Assembly (NCBI GenBank): GCA_003279015.1
Contig: QCBV01000001.1
Coordinates: 159,227-223,226 of the forward strand
Origin: Prochlorococcus sp. AG-347-J19
GTDB taxonomy: Bacteria; Cyanobacteriota; Cyanobacteriia; PCC-6307; Cyanobiaceae
Reading direction: 5' to 3'
Length of the DNA stretch: 64,000 bases
Part shown: piece by piece, positions 30,669 to 39,900 of the stretch
How the letters are laid out: every line of letters begins with the position of its first letter
Numbering within the stretch: position 1 is the stretch's first letter
Notes under the pieces: generated by a model
Database searches by the model: none
Told to the model about the DNA's origin: nothing
The model's input: the letters and a program-made list of their open reading frames with translations, nothing else
Made by a program: the position numbers and the translations under genes

Positions 30669-31631
30669 ATGCCAGATATAAAACAATTAATTTCTATTAT
30701 TATCCCTGTTTACAATGAAAGTGAGAGTATTGGTTTTTTATTGGAAGAAGTTATAAATGTAATGTCATTTAATGATCTTAATTTTGAAATGATTGTTGTC
30801 AATGATGGTTCAAAAGATAATACTTTTCAAGTATTGAAGGAATTAACTCTCACAATTAAAGAATTGTCAGTAATTTCCCTTCGGAAAAATTATGGGCAAA
30901 CTGCAGCAATGTCAGCCGGCTTTGATAATTCTAAAGGCGATATTATCATTACTTTGGATGGTGATTTACAGAATGATCCAAATGATATTCCTACATTGAT
31001 TTCAGGAATTAATGATGGGTATGATTTGATTTGTGGGTGGAGGTTTGATAGAAAAGATAAATTAATTAATAGAAAGATACCATCAAAAATAGCAAATAAA
31101 TTAATAGCTCACGTAACAGGTTTAAAGTTGCATGATTATGGATGTTCATTAAAAGCTTTTAAGAAAGAAATAATAAATGATATTAAATTGTATGGTGAAC
31201 TTCACAGGTTTCTGCCCGTTTTAGCAAATATTGAAGGTGCAAGAATCAAAGAAATTAAAGTAAATCATAGAAGCAGGCAATATGGATCTAGTAAATATGG
31301 AATTGATAGGACTTTTAGAGTTTTAATGGATTTACTAACTGTTTGGTTTATGAATAAGTTTTTAACAAGACCAATGTATGGATTTGGTTTTGTTGGAATT
31401 ATAAGTATTTTTATTAGCCTTGCGATGAGTTCTTATTTGATAGTTTTAAAAATAATGGGTGAGGATATTGGAAATCGTCCGTTGCTAATGTTTGCATTAA
31501 TACTAGGAATTGCTGGTGTTCAATTATTTAGCTTTGGATTATTGAGCGAACTTTTGATTAGGACATATCATGAAAGTCAAAGTCGTCCAATTTACAGAAT
31601 TAGATCAATAAGCAGTACTAATCAAAATTGA
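30669..31631 (+). CDS. Polyprenyl-phosphate glycosyltransferase, family 2 (DPM/GtrB-like)
   Basis: A 320-residue membrane glycosyltransferase. The GT-A domain opens SIIIPVYNESESIGFLLEE, with NDGSKDNT and the metal-binding DGDLQNDP. The later segment RKIPSKIANKLIAHVTGL-(K)LHDYGCSLKAF is typical of dolichol-phosphate mannose synthase and GtrB-like enzymes. Two membrane helices follow (about residues 234-258 and 270-294). The family attaches a sugar to polyprenyl phosphate, which then serves membrane transferases such as the one at 56632. The sugar is unknown. It stands alone after the psaB terminator. Confidence 0.85.
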   Translation: MPDIKQLISIIIPVYNESESIGFLLEEVINVMSFNDLNFEMIVVNDGSKDNTFQVLKELTLTIKELSVISLRKNYGQTAAMSAGFDNSKGDIIITLDGDLQNDPNDIPTLISGINDGYDLICGWRFDRKDKLINRKIPSKIANKLIAHVTGLKLHDYGCSLKAFKKEIINDIKLYGELHRFLPVLANIEGARIKEIKVNHRSRQYGSSKYGIDRTFRVLMDLLTVWFMNKFLTRPMYGFGFVGIISIFISLAMSSYLIVLKIMGEDIGNRPLLMFALILGIAGVQLFSFGLLSELLIRTYHESQSRPIYRIRSISSTNQN

Positions 31632-31634
31632 ATT

Positions 31635-32015
31635 TTACTTGAATTTTCTTATTAATAACGCTGAAATTTCAACGACTTCAGGAGAAATATCTTTTAAGCC
31701 TTTTCGTAAAATTGGTAATGTTGACTTATCAGCCAATTCTTCCGCAATTTTTAATGCCTTTAATTTATTTTCTGTATTACCCTGAAAAAGACTAAACATT
31801 TTATTTCTTTGAGAATTTTTATAAAACACTGAGTATTTTTTTTCTTCGTGATTGTATAAAAAACTATCTTTATTAGATGAAAATTTATTTTTTTTGTTTA
31901 ATTTAATAGAATATAAATTGCTTTTATTTATTAACTTTTTAAAGCTTCTTTTTTTTAAGACTAGAAGTAATATTCCTATAAAAATAATAAGTACAATTGC
32001 GAAAAAATTTATCAT
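31635..32015 (-). CDS. Hypothetical protein with one membrane segment and a HEAT-like tail
   Basis: A 126-residue protein I do not recognise. Residues 2-20 form a hydrophobic anchor (INFFAIVLIIFIGILLLVL), followed by a very basic stretch (KKRSFKKLINKS). The last 45 residues (KALKIAEELADKSTLPILRK, then a matching helix) look like one HEAT-type repeat. It converges with the glycosyltransferase gene, ending 3 bases from it, and its start is 92 bases from psaI, which diverges from it. A small membrane-bound adaptor is possible; no function is claimed. Confidence 0.65.
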   Translation of the reverse strand: MINFFAIVLIIFIGILLLVLKKRSFKKLINKSNLYSIKLNKKNKFSSNKDSFLYNHEEKKYSVFYKNSQRNKMFSLFQGNTENKLKALKIAEELADKSTLPILRKGLKDISPEVVEISALLIRKFK

Positions 32016-32107
32016 GTAAAAAGTTAATAATTTTTATATCATCCAGTAATAAAATTAACACTATTTCGCATTTAAATACTAAAGTGTTTAAAGATGTTTA
32101 AAGAACT

Positions 32108-32221
32108 ATGCCATCTGATTTACCAAGTCTTTTACCTTCAATTTTTGTTCCATTAATTGGTATAGCAATGCCTGCTGTTTTTATCGTATTGATTGGAAGA
32201 TTAATTACAGCAACTGAATAA
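32108..32221 (+). CDS. psaI: Photosystem I reaction centre subunit VIII
   Basis: A 37-residue single-helix protein: MPSDLPSLLPSIFVPLIG then a hydrophobic span ending GRLITATE. This is the PsaI layout, and it sits 27 bases before psaL, with which PsaI associates in photosystem I trimers. It is too short for normal gene-finding thresholds and was read from the gap. The start is the only ATG that fits. Confidence 0.95.
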   Translation: MPSDLPSLLPSIFVPLIGIAMPAVFIVLIGRLITATE

Positions 32222-32248
32222 ATTATCAAACACTAAACTATTAAAAAA

Positions 32249-32848
32249 ATGAGCGACTTTCAAAAATCATTCTCAGAATCAACAAGTTCTATTAAGTTTG
32301 ATGAGAAATACATAGATACTTCTGTACAACCAAATGATATTGGCGTAGCAGAACAATGGGCAGTAAAAACAGTTGCTGATCCTTTTGTTGGCAATTTAGC
32401 TACTCCAGTTAATAGTGGTTATTTTACTAAAGCCTTTATAAATAATTTACCTTTTTATAGAGAAGGTATTTCCCCTAATTTTAGAGGTTTAGAAACTGGA
32501 GCAGCTTTTGGATATCTTCTATACGGACCTTTCACTATGACTGGCCCATTAAGAAATTCTGAATTTGCTCTAACAGCTGGACTTCTCGCTACTATTGGAG
32601 CTGTTCATATTTTGACAGCACTTTTTGTTCTATACAATGCACCTGGTAAAGCACCTAATGTTCAGCCTTCAGATGCGACTGTTAATAATCCCCCAAAGGA
32701 CTTATTTACAAGAGCTGGTTGGGCTGATTTTACAAGTGGATTTTGGTTAGGAGGCTGCGGAGGAGCTGTTTTTGCTTGGTTACTTGTTGGAACTTTACAC
32801 TTAGATACCATAATGCCAATTATTAAAAATATTTGGACTGCTGGTTAA
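32249..32848 (+). CDS. psaL: Photosystem I reaction centre subunit XI
   Basis: A 199-residue PsaL with three expected membrane helices, including the central [20 protein letters not shown] segment. The N-terminal part has [20 protein letters not shown] and [19 protein letters not shown], both conserved. PsaL forms the contacts that make photosystem I trimers or tetramers. The N-terminus is about 30 residues longer than in many freshwater forms, usual for marine picocyanobacteria. It forms an operon with psaI. Confidence 0.96.
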   Translation: MSDFQKSFSESTSSIKFDEKYIDTSVQPNDIGVAEQWAVKTVADPFVGNLATPVNSGYFTKAFINNLPFYREGISPNFRGLETGAAFGYLLYGPFTMTGPLRNSEFALTAGLLATIGAVHILTALFVLYNAPGKAPNVQPSDATVNNPPKDLFTRAGWADFTSGFWLGGCGGAVFAWLLVGTLHLDTIMPIIKNIWTAG

Positions 32849-32912
32849 TTCCTAAATAAAAGAATAAGTAATATTTAAATTTAATTTAAAATTAAAAGGT
32901 GAGCTCTATTAA

Positions 32913-33671
32913 TTAACGTATAGTTCTGTCCCATCTATAGTTTCTAACTACTCGTCCTGCCGAAATGAGTTTAGATTTATAGTGAGATGAGATTTTATTA
33001 TTAGACTTTTTCAGGGTATCTAATCCTATTCCATTTCTGCCAAAATCCTTTCCAGAGCTATGGTAATACAATCCATCTCCCTTGTAGATTCCAATATGAT
33101 CACATTTTTCTTCATTTCCAAAAAATAAAAGGTCGCCAGGTCGTAGAGCCGCATATGATTCTTTGTAATAAAAAAGGTGTTTACAAAAACTTTTTATTTG
33201 AAAAGAGTCTCGAGGTATATGAATTTGATGCTTTAAAAAAGCAGTCTGAATTAATCCCGAACAATCAAAATTTGGCCCTAATGTTCCTCCCCAAAGGTAT
33301 TCATTATTTAACTCAGATTGATCCTTTATCCATTTTAAAATTGAGTTAACTTTATCTTTTATAAAGAAGTTTTCTTTTTTTGAATTCTCAAGTTTTCCTA
33401 ATTCGTATTTCTCAATAATTAATCCATCTAAATTTATCCAACAGACGTAGCCGTCTTCATATAGTTGAACTAGTATTCTTGATAATTTATGGTTGTTTCG
33501 AGAAATATTTGAATAAATAAGCTTAAAAATTCTATTTTTAAATATTTCAGTAACTAATTTATCTTCTGTTTCATTTTGATATCCAGAAATATTAACTTTT
33601 AATTTCCACCAAATAGTTTTTGAAAAATTAGTTTGTTTAAATAGTGAGATAGGATCTTTATAACTTTCCAT
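32913..33671 (-). CDS. NlpC/P60-family peptidase with N-terminal SH3-like region
   Basis: A 252-residue protein. The NlpC/P60 domain occupies about residues 122-245: catalytic C137 in NFDCSGLIQTAF, H192 in CDHIGIYKGDG and a likely third residue H204. These enzymes cut peptide bonds in the peptidoglycan stem, commonly gamma-D-Glu to diamino acid. The first 95 residues look like an SH3b-type targeting part. No signal peptide is visible. Its start is 3 bases from that of the serine hydrolase on the other strand, so the two may be co-regulated wall enzymes. Related cyanobacterial proteins are known. Confidence 0.87.
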   Translation of the reverse strand: MESYKDPISLFKQTNFSKTIWWKLKVNISGYQNETEDKLVTEIFKNRIFKLIYSNISRNNHKLSRILVQLYEDGYVCWINLDGLIIEKYELGKLENSKKENFFIKDKVNSILKWIKDQSELNNEYLWGGTLGPNFDCSGLIQTAFLKHQIHIPRDSFQIKSFCKHLFYYKESYAALRPGDLLFFGNEEKCDHIGIYKGDGLYYHSSGKDFGRNGIGLDTLKKSNNKISSHYKSKLISAGRVVRNYRWDRTIR

Positions 33672-33674
33672 ACA

Positions 33675-34580
33675 ATGTCCTTTTACTATTTAAGTAAAGA
33701 GATGGGTCTAGCCTTAAATGATATTTTAGGAAGAGCATGCTCTTATAATAAAGATTTTTCAAGAGAAGATATTTCGATAACTTGGATTAATTATAAAAGT
33801 GAAAATAAAAGTGTATTTAAAGGTTTTGGAACTGGTATTAATAATAAAAAAATGGTTTACCCTGCTAGTATAGTCAAGTTAGTTTATGGCCTTGCTGCAT
33901 TTTATTGGATTAAAAAAGGTAGTTTATTATTATCAGATGAAATTATTGATGCTGTAGGGAAAATGTTGTCTTTTTCCAGTAATAATGCAACAAGCTTTTT
34001 AATTGATTTACTTACCGGAACAACAAGTGGACCTTGTATTGAAGGTGAATTATGGGAAAATTGGAAATATCAAAGGACTATAATAAACGATTGGCTACAT
34101 GATTTACAGTGGGAGGAATTGAGTGGTATAAATTGCTGTCAGAAGACCTGGGATGATGGACCATTTGGCCGTGAAAAAGAATTTTATGGACATAATAATA
34201 AAAATAGAAACGCTATGAATTCTGATTCGGCTGCAAGAGTTTTGGAGGAAATTATGATTCATATTGATTATCAAGAAGATGACTTAAATTTACGAAGTTT
34301 TTTAAAAAGAAATTTAAATAAAGTTGTTCTTAAAAAGGATTCTCTTAATCAAATAGATGGTTTTTTGGGTGAGGGATTACCAGAAAGCATTAATCTTTGG
34401 AGTAAAGCAGGCTTAATGTCTGAAGTTAGACACGATTCAGCTTGGTGGACTAATAGTCAATCCTTACAGACTTTATTAGTTGTTTTTTGTAATGGAGAAA
34501 AATATTCTAAAGATACTTCCTTATTACCATTAATAGCTAAAGAAGTATATGAATTTAATAAGAGATATAAATACTATTAG
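33675..34580 (+). CDS. Beta-lactamase/transpeptidase-like serine hydrolase
   Basis: A 301-residue protein with the three motifs of the penicillin-binding fold: SxxK as S65-I-V-K68 in PASIVKLVYG, SxN as S102-N-N104, and KxG as K244-A-G246. No signal peptide is clear. Such proteins may be wall carboxypeptidases, esterases or weak beta-lactamases; nothing here shows antibiotic resistance. A second possible start is the ATG at 33702, preceded by AAAGAG, which would shorten the protein by 9 residues. It diverges tightly from the NlpC/P60 gene, suggesting a joint wall role. Confidence 0.75.
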   Translation: MSFYYLSKEMGLALNDILGRACSYNKDFSREDISITWINYKSENKSVFKGFGTGINNKKMVYPASIVKLVYGLAAFYWIKKGSLLLSDEIIDAVGKMLSFSSNNATSFLIDLLTGTTSGPCIEGELWENWKYQRTIINDWLHDLQWEELSGINCCQKTWDDGPFGREKEFYGHNNKNRNAMNSDSAARVLEEIMIHIDYQEDDLNLRSFLKRNLNKVVLKKDSLNQIDGFLGEGLPESINLWSKAGLMSEVRHDSAWWTNSQSLQTLLVVFCNGEKYSKDTSLLPLIAKEVYEFNKRYKYY

Positions 34581-34583
34581 GGA

Positions 34584-34796
34584 CTAAAGTAAATCGTCTA
34601 AGTAATTAGAGTCTAATTTATCAGTATAGGCTTCATAAGGTAACATCATTACCTCTTCAGAATCTAAATCATTCATAATCCATTCTCTATATTCTGCTAA
34701 CAAACTCTTTCTATCATCATTATCTAATTCATAAATACGCAATGCTGTATCTTTAAAATTTTCTTTAATTAAATTTTCAATTTCTTTCTTCCTCAT
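34584..34796 (-). CDS. Small acidic hypothetical protein
   Basis: A 70-residue helical, strongly acidic protein (MRKKEIENLIKENFKDTALR at the start; a D/E-rich second half ending SNYLDDLL). I do not recognise it. It begins 1 base after the recombinase-like gene on the same strand, so it is probably its translationally coupled partner, and it ends 3 bases from the convergent serine hydrolase gene. An acidic helical protein next to a DNA-binding protein could be a partner or DNA mimic, but that is only inference. Confidence 0.6.
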   Translation of the reverse strand: MRKKEIENLIKENFKDTALRIYELDNDDRKSLLAEYREWIMNDLDSEEVMMLPYEAYTDKLDSNYLDDLL

Positions 34797-34797
34797 T

Positions 34798-35472
34798 TTA
34801 TATTAATTCTCCTTCCAAAATAACTCTTCTTATTGTTGACAATGCAATTCCCGTTTGTGATCTGATTGATCGATATGAATAACCCTCATTACGTAATCTG
34901 ATAACTAAAGATTCTTTTAAAGGACTTATTTTGGGCCTTCCTCCCAGATTATTTCCAGATAATTTTCTGCGTAATAGTTGTTCTTTTTTTCTTTCAACTA
35001 AACTTTTGTCTTCTAAATTATCTAATTCATATAAAATCTTAAAAATTGAAGAACTTGCTTTAGTTGATTCATTATCAGCAAAAAAACTAGTCAAAGTTCG
35101 CAATTTAATATCCTTATTAATAAGTTTATTTATTGTCCGTAAACATTCTTTTTTATTTTTGAATGCTCTATCAAGCTGAGTTATTATTAATTGATCGCCT
35201 TTGGATAAGCAATTTATAGCTTGATTGAGTTGGGGTTTGATTTCTTCATCTAAACTTATAAATTCGGAGAAAACTAAGCTGCAACCCTCTCCCTTTAAAA
35301 TTTTTATTTGCTCTTCTAAATATTCATATTCATCATGAGTAGCTCTAGCATAACCTATTGCTTTAGAGTTTTTATTTTTTTCAGATAGTAAAGGATGTTT
35401 TCTTTTGAATTTATAAGTCAATGTTTTATTACATATATTTTTTACTGTATCAATAAATAAATAAAAAAACAC
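34798..35472 (-). CDS. Serine-recombinase-like protein with altered catalytic residues
   Basis: A 224-residue protein. Residues 37-130 match the resolvase N-terminal fold (AIGYARATHDEYEYLEEQI; LIITQLDRAF), a helical linker follows to about 177, and a helix-turn-helix lies at about 185-217 (GYSYRSIRSQTGIALSTIRR) after G-R-P. In active family members the first segment reads RVS with the nucleophilic serine; here it is R43-A-T45, and the second arginine after LDR is replaced by lysine. It may bind DNA without recombining it. The start is GTG at 35472; a TTG at 35424 is an alternative. No inverted repeats or res-like site were found next to it. Confidence 0.75.
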   Translation of the reverse strand: MFFYLFIDTVKNICNKTLTYKFKRKHPLLSEKNKNSKAIGYARATHDEYEYLEEQIKILKGEGCSLVFSEFISLDEEIKPQLNQAINCLSKGDQLIITQLDRAFKNKKECLRTINKLINKDIKLRTLTSFFADNESTKASSSIFKILYELDNLEDKSLVERKKEQLLRRKLSGNNLGGRPKISPLKESLVIRLRNEGYSYRSIRSQTGIALSTIRRVILEGELI

Positions 35473-35763
35473 TTATTAGTACAATTAATAATAGTTAAAA
35501 CCCGTTTTTATTTATTTAGCATATAATTTGAGTGTTCTTATAACTGTATTAAAAATATCGTTCTATATTCTGTTCTATTTTCAGTTGATGAAACAAAAAT
35601 ATAGTGTAACTATTAATTTGAATAAGGATCTTTTAAATTGTTTACGGATTAATTACAATCATTTATTTTTGACCTCTATTGAGAAGTCTTCATTTTTGAA
35701 ATTATTAATAGTTAATTCAAAATGTTTTTAGTAAAATAAGAATACAGGTAAGAAAAAATTAAT
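35473..35763. other. AT-rich intergenic region, no convincing gene
   Basis: These 291 bases separate the recombinase-like gene (minus) from lipA (plus). A 67-codon frame at 35528-35731 starts with GTG, has no ribosome binding site and no family resemblance, so it is not called. The region should hold promoters for both neighbours; no clear -35/-10 pair was identified. Confidence 0.6.
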
Positions 35764-36657
35764 TTGACTAAAAATTCCAATAGTTTAATTTCAAAACCTG
35801 ATTGGTTAAGAGTAAAAGCTCCGCAAGTTGAGAGAATTGGGAATACTGCAGATTTGTTAAATGATTTAAAGCTCAATACTGTATGTCAAGAAGCAAGCTG
35901 TCCAAATATTGGTGAATGTTTTGCTAATGGAACTGCCACTTTCCTCATAATGGGACCTGGCTGTACTAGAGCATGTCCATATTGTGATATTGATTTTGAT
36001 AGATCAAAAAGGGAATTAGATCCAACAGAACCATATCGTCTAGCTGAAGCCGTTTTTAGAATGAAGCTTAAACATGTTGTAATTACATCAGTTAATAGAG
36101 ACGATCTTGAGGATGGTGGCTCATCTCAATTTTTTGAATGTGTTTATCAAGTAAGAAAAAAATCTCCTGAAACTACCATTGAGCTTTTAATTCCTGATTT
36201 TTGTGGCAACTGGAAAGCGCTTGAAAAAGTGCTTGATTCAAATCCAAACGTTTTAAACCACAATATCGAGACTGTGTCGTCACTATATAAAAAAGTGAGA
36301 CCTCAGGGTAAATATGATAGAACACTTGAGTTACTTAAAAGAACTAGATACTATGCTCCCAAAGTTTATACAAAGTCTGGCTTTATGCTTGGTTTAGGGG
36401 AAAAAGATGAAGAGGTGTTGAGTCTTCTTGAGGATTTAAAAAGAAATTTCGTTGATATTGTTACTATTGGCCAATATTTATCTCCTGGCCCTAATCATTT
36501 ACCTGTTCAAAGATTTGTGAGTCCCTCAAAATTTAATTATTTTAAAGTTTTCGGGGAAAAAGAATTGAACTTAATGCAAGTAGTTAGTTCTCCTTTAACT
36601 CGAAGCAGTTACCATGCTGAAGAGATTCAAAAACTTATGAAAAAGTATCCAAGATAG
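35764..36657 (+). CDS. lipA: Lipoyl synthase
   Basis: A 297-residue radical SAM enzyme that inserts two sulfurs into octanoyl groups on lipoate-dependent enzymes. The auxiliary cluster motif is C41-x4-C46-x5-C52 and the radical SAM motif is C67-x3-C71-x2-C74 in CTRACPYC. The conserved C-terminal RSSYHAEE is present. The start is TTG at 35764, with no ATG giving a family-like N-terminus. It is convergent with the YciI-like gene, 6 bases apart. Confidence 0.96.
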   Translation: MTKNSNSLISKPDWLRVKAPQVERIGNTADLLNDLKLNTVCQEASCPNIGECFANGTATFLIMGPGCTRACPYCDIDFDRSKRELDPTEPYRLAEAVFRMKLKHVVITSVNRDDLEDGGSSQFFECVYQVRKKSPETTIELLIPDFCGNWKALEKVLDSNPNVLNHNIETVSSLYKKVRPQGKYDRTLELLKRTRYYAPKVYTKSGFMLGLGEKDEEVLSLLEDLKRNFVDIVTIGQYLSPGPNHLPVQRFVSPSKFNYFKVFGEKELNLMQVVSSPLTRSSYHAEEIQKLMKKYPR

Positions 36658-36663
36658 TCATTT

Positions 36664-36957
36664 TCATTTATTTATATCTACCCACTCATTTAATTTCCAT
36701 TCAACTATATCGTTTTTAATCATTGGATCATTTCTAATAATTTTTAGTGCATTTTTATAATTATTCATCTCAAGAATGAGTAATCCGCCATCCCCTGGCC
36801 TCTTTAATTCATCTACCAAAAAACCACTTTTTATATTAATTCCCTCTTTCTTTAATTTTTTGATCCAATCAATATGTTCGTTAATTATTTTTCGTTTTAA
36901 ATCATTATTAATTAAGTATTCTTTTTTTATAATTTCAGTTTTTACAAAGAAAGGCAT
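36664..36957 (-). CDS. YciI-like protein
   Basis: A 97-residue protein of the YCII-related ferredoxin-fold family. The typical elements are a helix with HIDWIKKLKKEGI, then SGFLVDELKRPGDGGLLIL, and a final EWKLNEWVD. The family histidine and aspartate (H28-x2-W) form a proposed active site, but reactions are known for few members. It directly abuts the start of glutamate synthase upstream on the same strand (stop and start adjacent), suggesting cotranscription. Function unknown. Confidence 0.78.
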   Translation of the reverse strand: MPFFVKTEIIKKEYLINNDLKRKIINEHIDWIKKLKKEGINIKSGFLVDELKRPGDGGLLILEMNNYKNALKIIRNDPMIKNDIVEWKLNEWVDINK

Positions 36958-39900
36958 TTACATTTTCTTTATGCCAAGCATTTCTTCTTCGCTTGGGGGA
37001 ACAATTAATTTGAAATTACTCTTGAAATGTGACCAGTTTTCAATTATTTTGGCAGCCTTTAAGCTATTTGTTTTTGCTCGATATTCTCTAATAATTTTCA
37101 ATAAGATATCTTCCTGCTTTGATGAAGTTATTTTATGAATGCTAACTATTTCCTTATTAACTTTATTACTTAAATCATTATTCTCATCGATTATGAAAGC
37201 TATTCCACCAGTCATGCCCGCACCAATATTCCTTCCTGTGGAACCTAGAATGACTACTTTTCCACCAGTCATGTATTCACAACAATGATCACCTGCTCCC
37301 TCTGTTACTGCTGTAGCGCCACTATTTCTTACTGCAAATCTTTCTCCAGATTTTCCTAATGCAAATAATTTCCCACCTGTTGCTCCATAAAGGCAAGTAT
37401 TACCTAAGATGACTTGTTCGGAGGATATTTTATCTATTTTTGGTGGAATTATTGTGAGTATTCCTCCATTCATTCCTTTACAAACATAATCATTAGCTTC
37501 GCCGATTAATTGTACATGCATTCCCTTCAATAAAAAGGCACCAAAGCTTTGTCCTGCATATCCTTTGAAGTTTAGGTTGAGTTCGCCATTGAAGCCAGTA
37601 TTGCCATGAAGTTCTGCGATTTCGCCTGATATTTTCGCACAAACACTTCTATCTGTATTTTTTATCTCAATTGTTTTGGTTAATTTTCCGTGATTTTTAA
37701 TTGAATCTATAAATTCAGTATCAGACAAAAACTCGTCTTCTAATACAGAACCATTACTATGAGCATTTTTTGAATGTTTTAACCATGATCTATCATTGCT
37801 TGAGTATTCATTGTTTACTAAAGAAGAAAGATCGATATTAGAAGTTTTTGGAAGACCGATATTTCTTGCAGAAAGAAATTCTTGATTACCAATCAGTTCT
37901 TCCATATTAGAAACTCCGATACTACTCATTATTTGTCTTACTTCTTCAGCAATATACAAGAAAAAATTGACAACATTTTCTGGAATACCTTTAAATCTTT
38001 TTCTTAATTCTTCTTTTTGAGTGGCAACTCCAACAGGACATTTGTTTGTATGACAAACCCGTGCCATTATGCATCCTTCAGCAATCATCGCTACAGAACC
38101 GAAACCGTATTCTTCAGCACCTAGTAAAGCTGCAATAACTACATCCCAGCCTGTTTTAAGACCTCCATCAGTTCTCAAAATTACTCTTTCACGTAAGTTA
38201 TTCTCTAAGAGAGATTTATGTACCTCAGCAACACCTAGTTCCCATGGTAAACCTGCATGTTTTATGGAACTTAGAGGTGAAGCACCTGTACCTCCGTCAT
38301 GACCTGAAATTTGAATTACATCTGCATTGGCTTTGCTTACTCCAGCCGCAATTGTCCCTATACCAATTTCAGAAACAAGCTTAACGCTCACTTTCGCTTT
38401 TGGATGAACTTGGTGTAAGTCATGAATAAGTTGAGCTAAATCTTCAATTGAATAAATATCATGATGCGGGGGAGGAGATATTAGAGCTACTCCAGGTTTA
38501 CTATTTCTTAGTTTTGCGATGTAAGAATCAACTTTTGGGCCAGGCAATTGTCCCCCTTCTCCAGGTTTTGCACCTTGAGCCATTTTAATTTCGAGTTGTT
38601 TACCACTTCTTAGATATTCAGGAGTAACTCCAAATCTACCTGATGCTATTTGTTTAATAGCTGAGCATGCGGTGTCTCCATTTTCTAGACCTTTAATAAA
38701 TGGCAACGTCGCTGATCGAGTATTCTCATCGATATCATTTAAAACATTAAAACGAGCTGGATCTTCTCCCCCTTCTCCACTATTACTTTTCCCACCAATT
38801 CTGTTCATTGCAACTGCTAATACTTCATGTGCTTCTCTTGATAAAGCACCCAAACTCATTCCGCCAGTACAGAACCTTTTGCAAATTGATTCAACACTTT
38901 CAACTTCCTCTAATGGAATGCTTTTTCTTTTTGAATTAATTGTGAGTAAATCTCTTAGAGAAGTTGTCGGTCTATTACTAATGAGTTTTTTGTAAGTTTC
39001 AAAATGATCGTATCCTGGTCCTTGTTTTACTGCTGAATGTAAAACTTTGGACATTTCCGGGTTATTAGAATGATATTCTCCATTATTTCTAAATTGTACA
39101 AAACCTAAAAATTCTAATTTCTTTAAATCGATCTCTGGATAGGCTTTCGTATGTATTGAAAGTGTTTCATTGGTTAATTCTTTTAATGTTATGCCAGCGA
39201 TGCGGCTTGTTGTACCATCAAAAGCAATTTTTATTAAGTCAGACCCAAGGCCTACAGCTTCAAAAATTTGTGCGCCATGGTAACTAGATAATAGTGAGAT
39301 GCCTATTTTTGAAAGAATTTTTCTTAAACCGTCTTCTAGAGCTTTTTTAATATTTTCTTGAACATCAGTTATTGATAATGGATTTATTTTTTTGCTATCA
39401 ATAAGTTTTTGTGTTTTTGGATGTTTTAACCAGTGTCTTCCTGCTTCGAAGGTCAACCAAGGGCAAACCGCGCTTGCACCATAACCAATCAAACAAGCCA
39501 AGTGATGTGTGCTCCAACATTGACCTGTTTCAACAATTAGAGAAGCCTTTAGCCTGATTTCTTTTTTTAGAAGATAATGATGAATTGCCCCAACAGCAAG
39601 TAAAGGAGGAATAAAAGTCTTTTTAGGATTAATCCCCTTATCTGAAATAATAATTAAAGAGCAACCGTCTTTTATAGAGAGCTCACTCTGCTTACAGATT
39701 GCTTTTAATTGGCTCTCTAAGCCTTGAACACCTTCCTCAATATCAAACAGACTTGAAATTGTTTGCGATTTAATGTTTGATTTTTTAATAGAAATGAGTT
39801 CTTCTTCATTGAGAATTGGGCTTTGTAAATGAATAAAAGGTTTAGGATCTTTAATCTCAAATGGCGTACATCTTTCTCCAAGGTGCATCTCTAAACTCAT

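Noticed and set aside
33675..34580. Antibiotic-resistance beta-lactamase
   Set aside because: Only the general SxxK/SxN/KxG fold is visible, without a signal peptide or class-specific motifs; a wall-related role is as likely.
34584..35472. Mobile element or invertible DNA switch around the recombinase-like gene
   Set aside because: No flanking inverted repeats, target duplication, transposase or cargo were seen, and catalytic residues are altered.
35528..35731. 67-codon plus-strand frame between the recombinase-like gene and lipA
   Set aside because: GTG start, no ribosome binding site, no recognisable family and ordinary AT-rich composition; a chance frame is likely.
36776..39000. Plus-strand frames opposite the YciI-like gene and gltS
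   Set aside because: They lie antisense to clear coding sequence and show no family features; they are shadows of codon bias.
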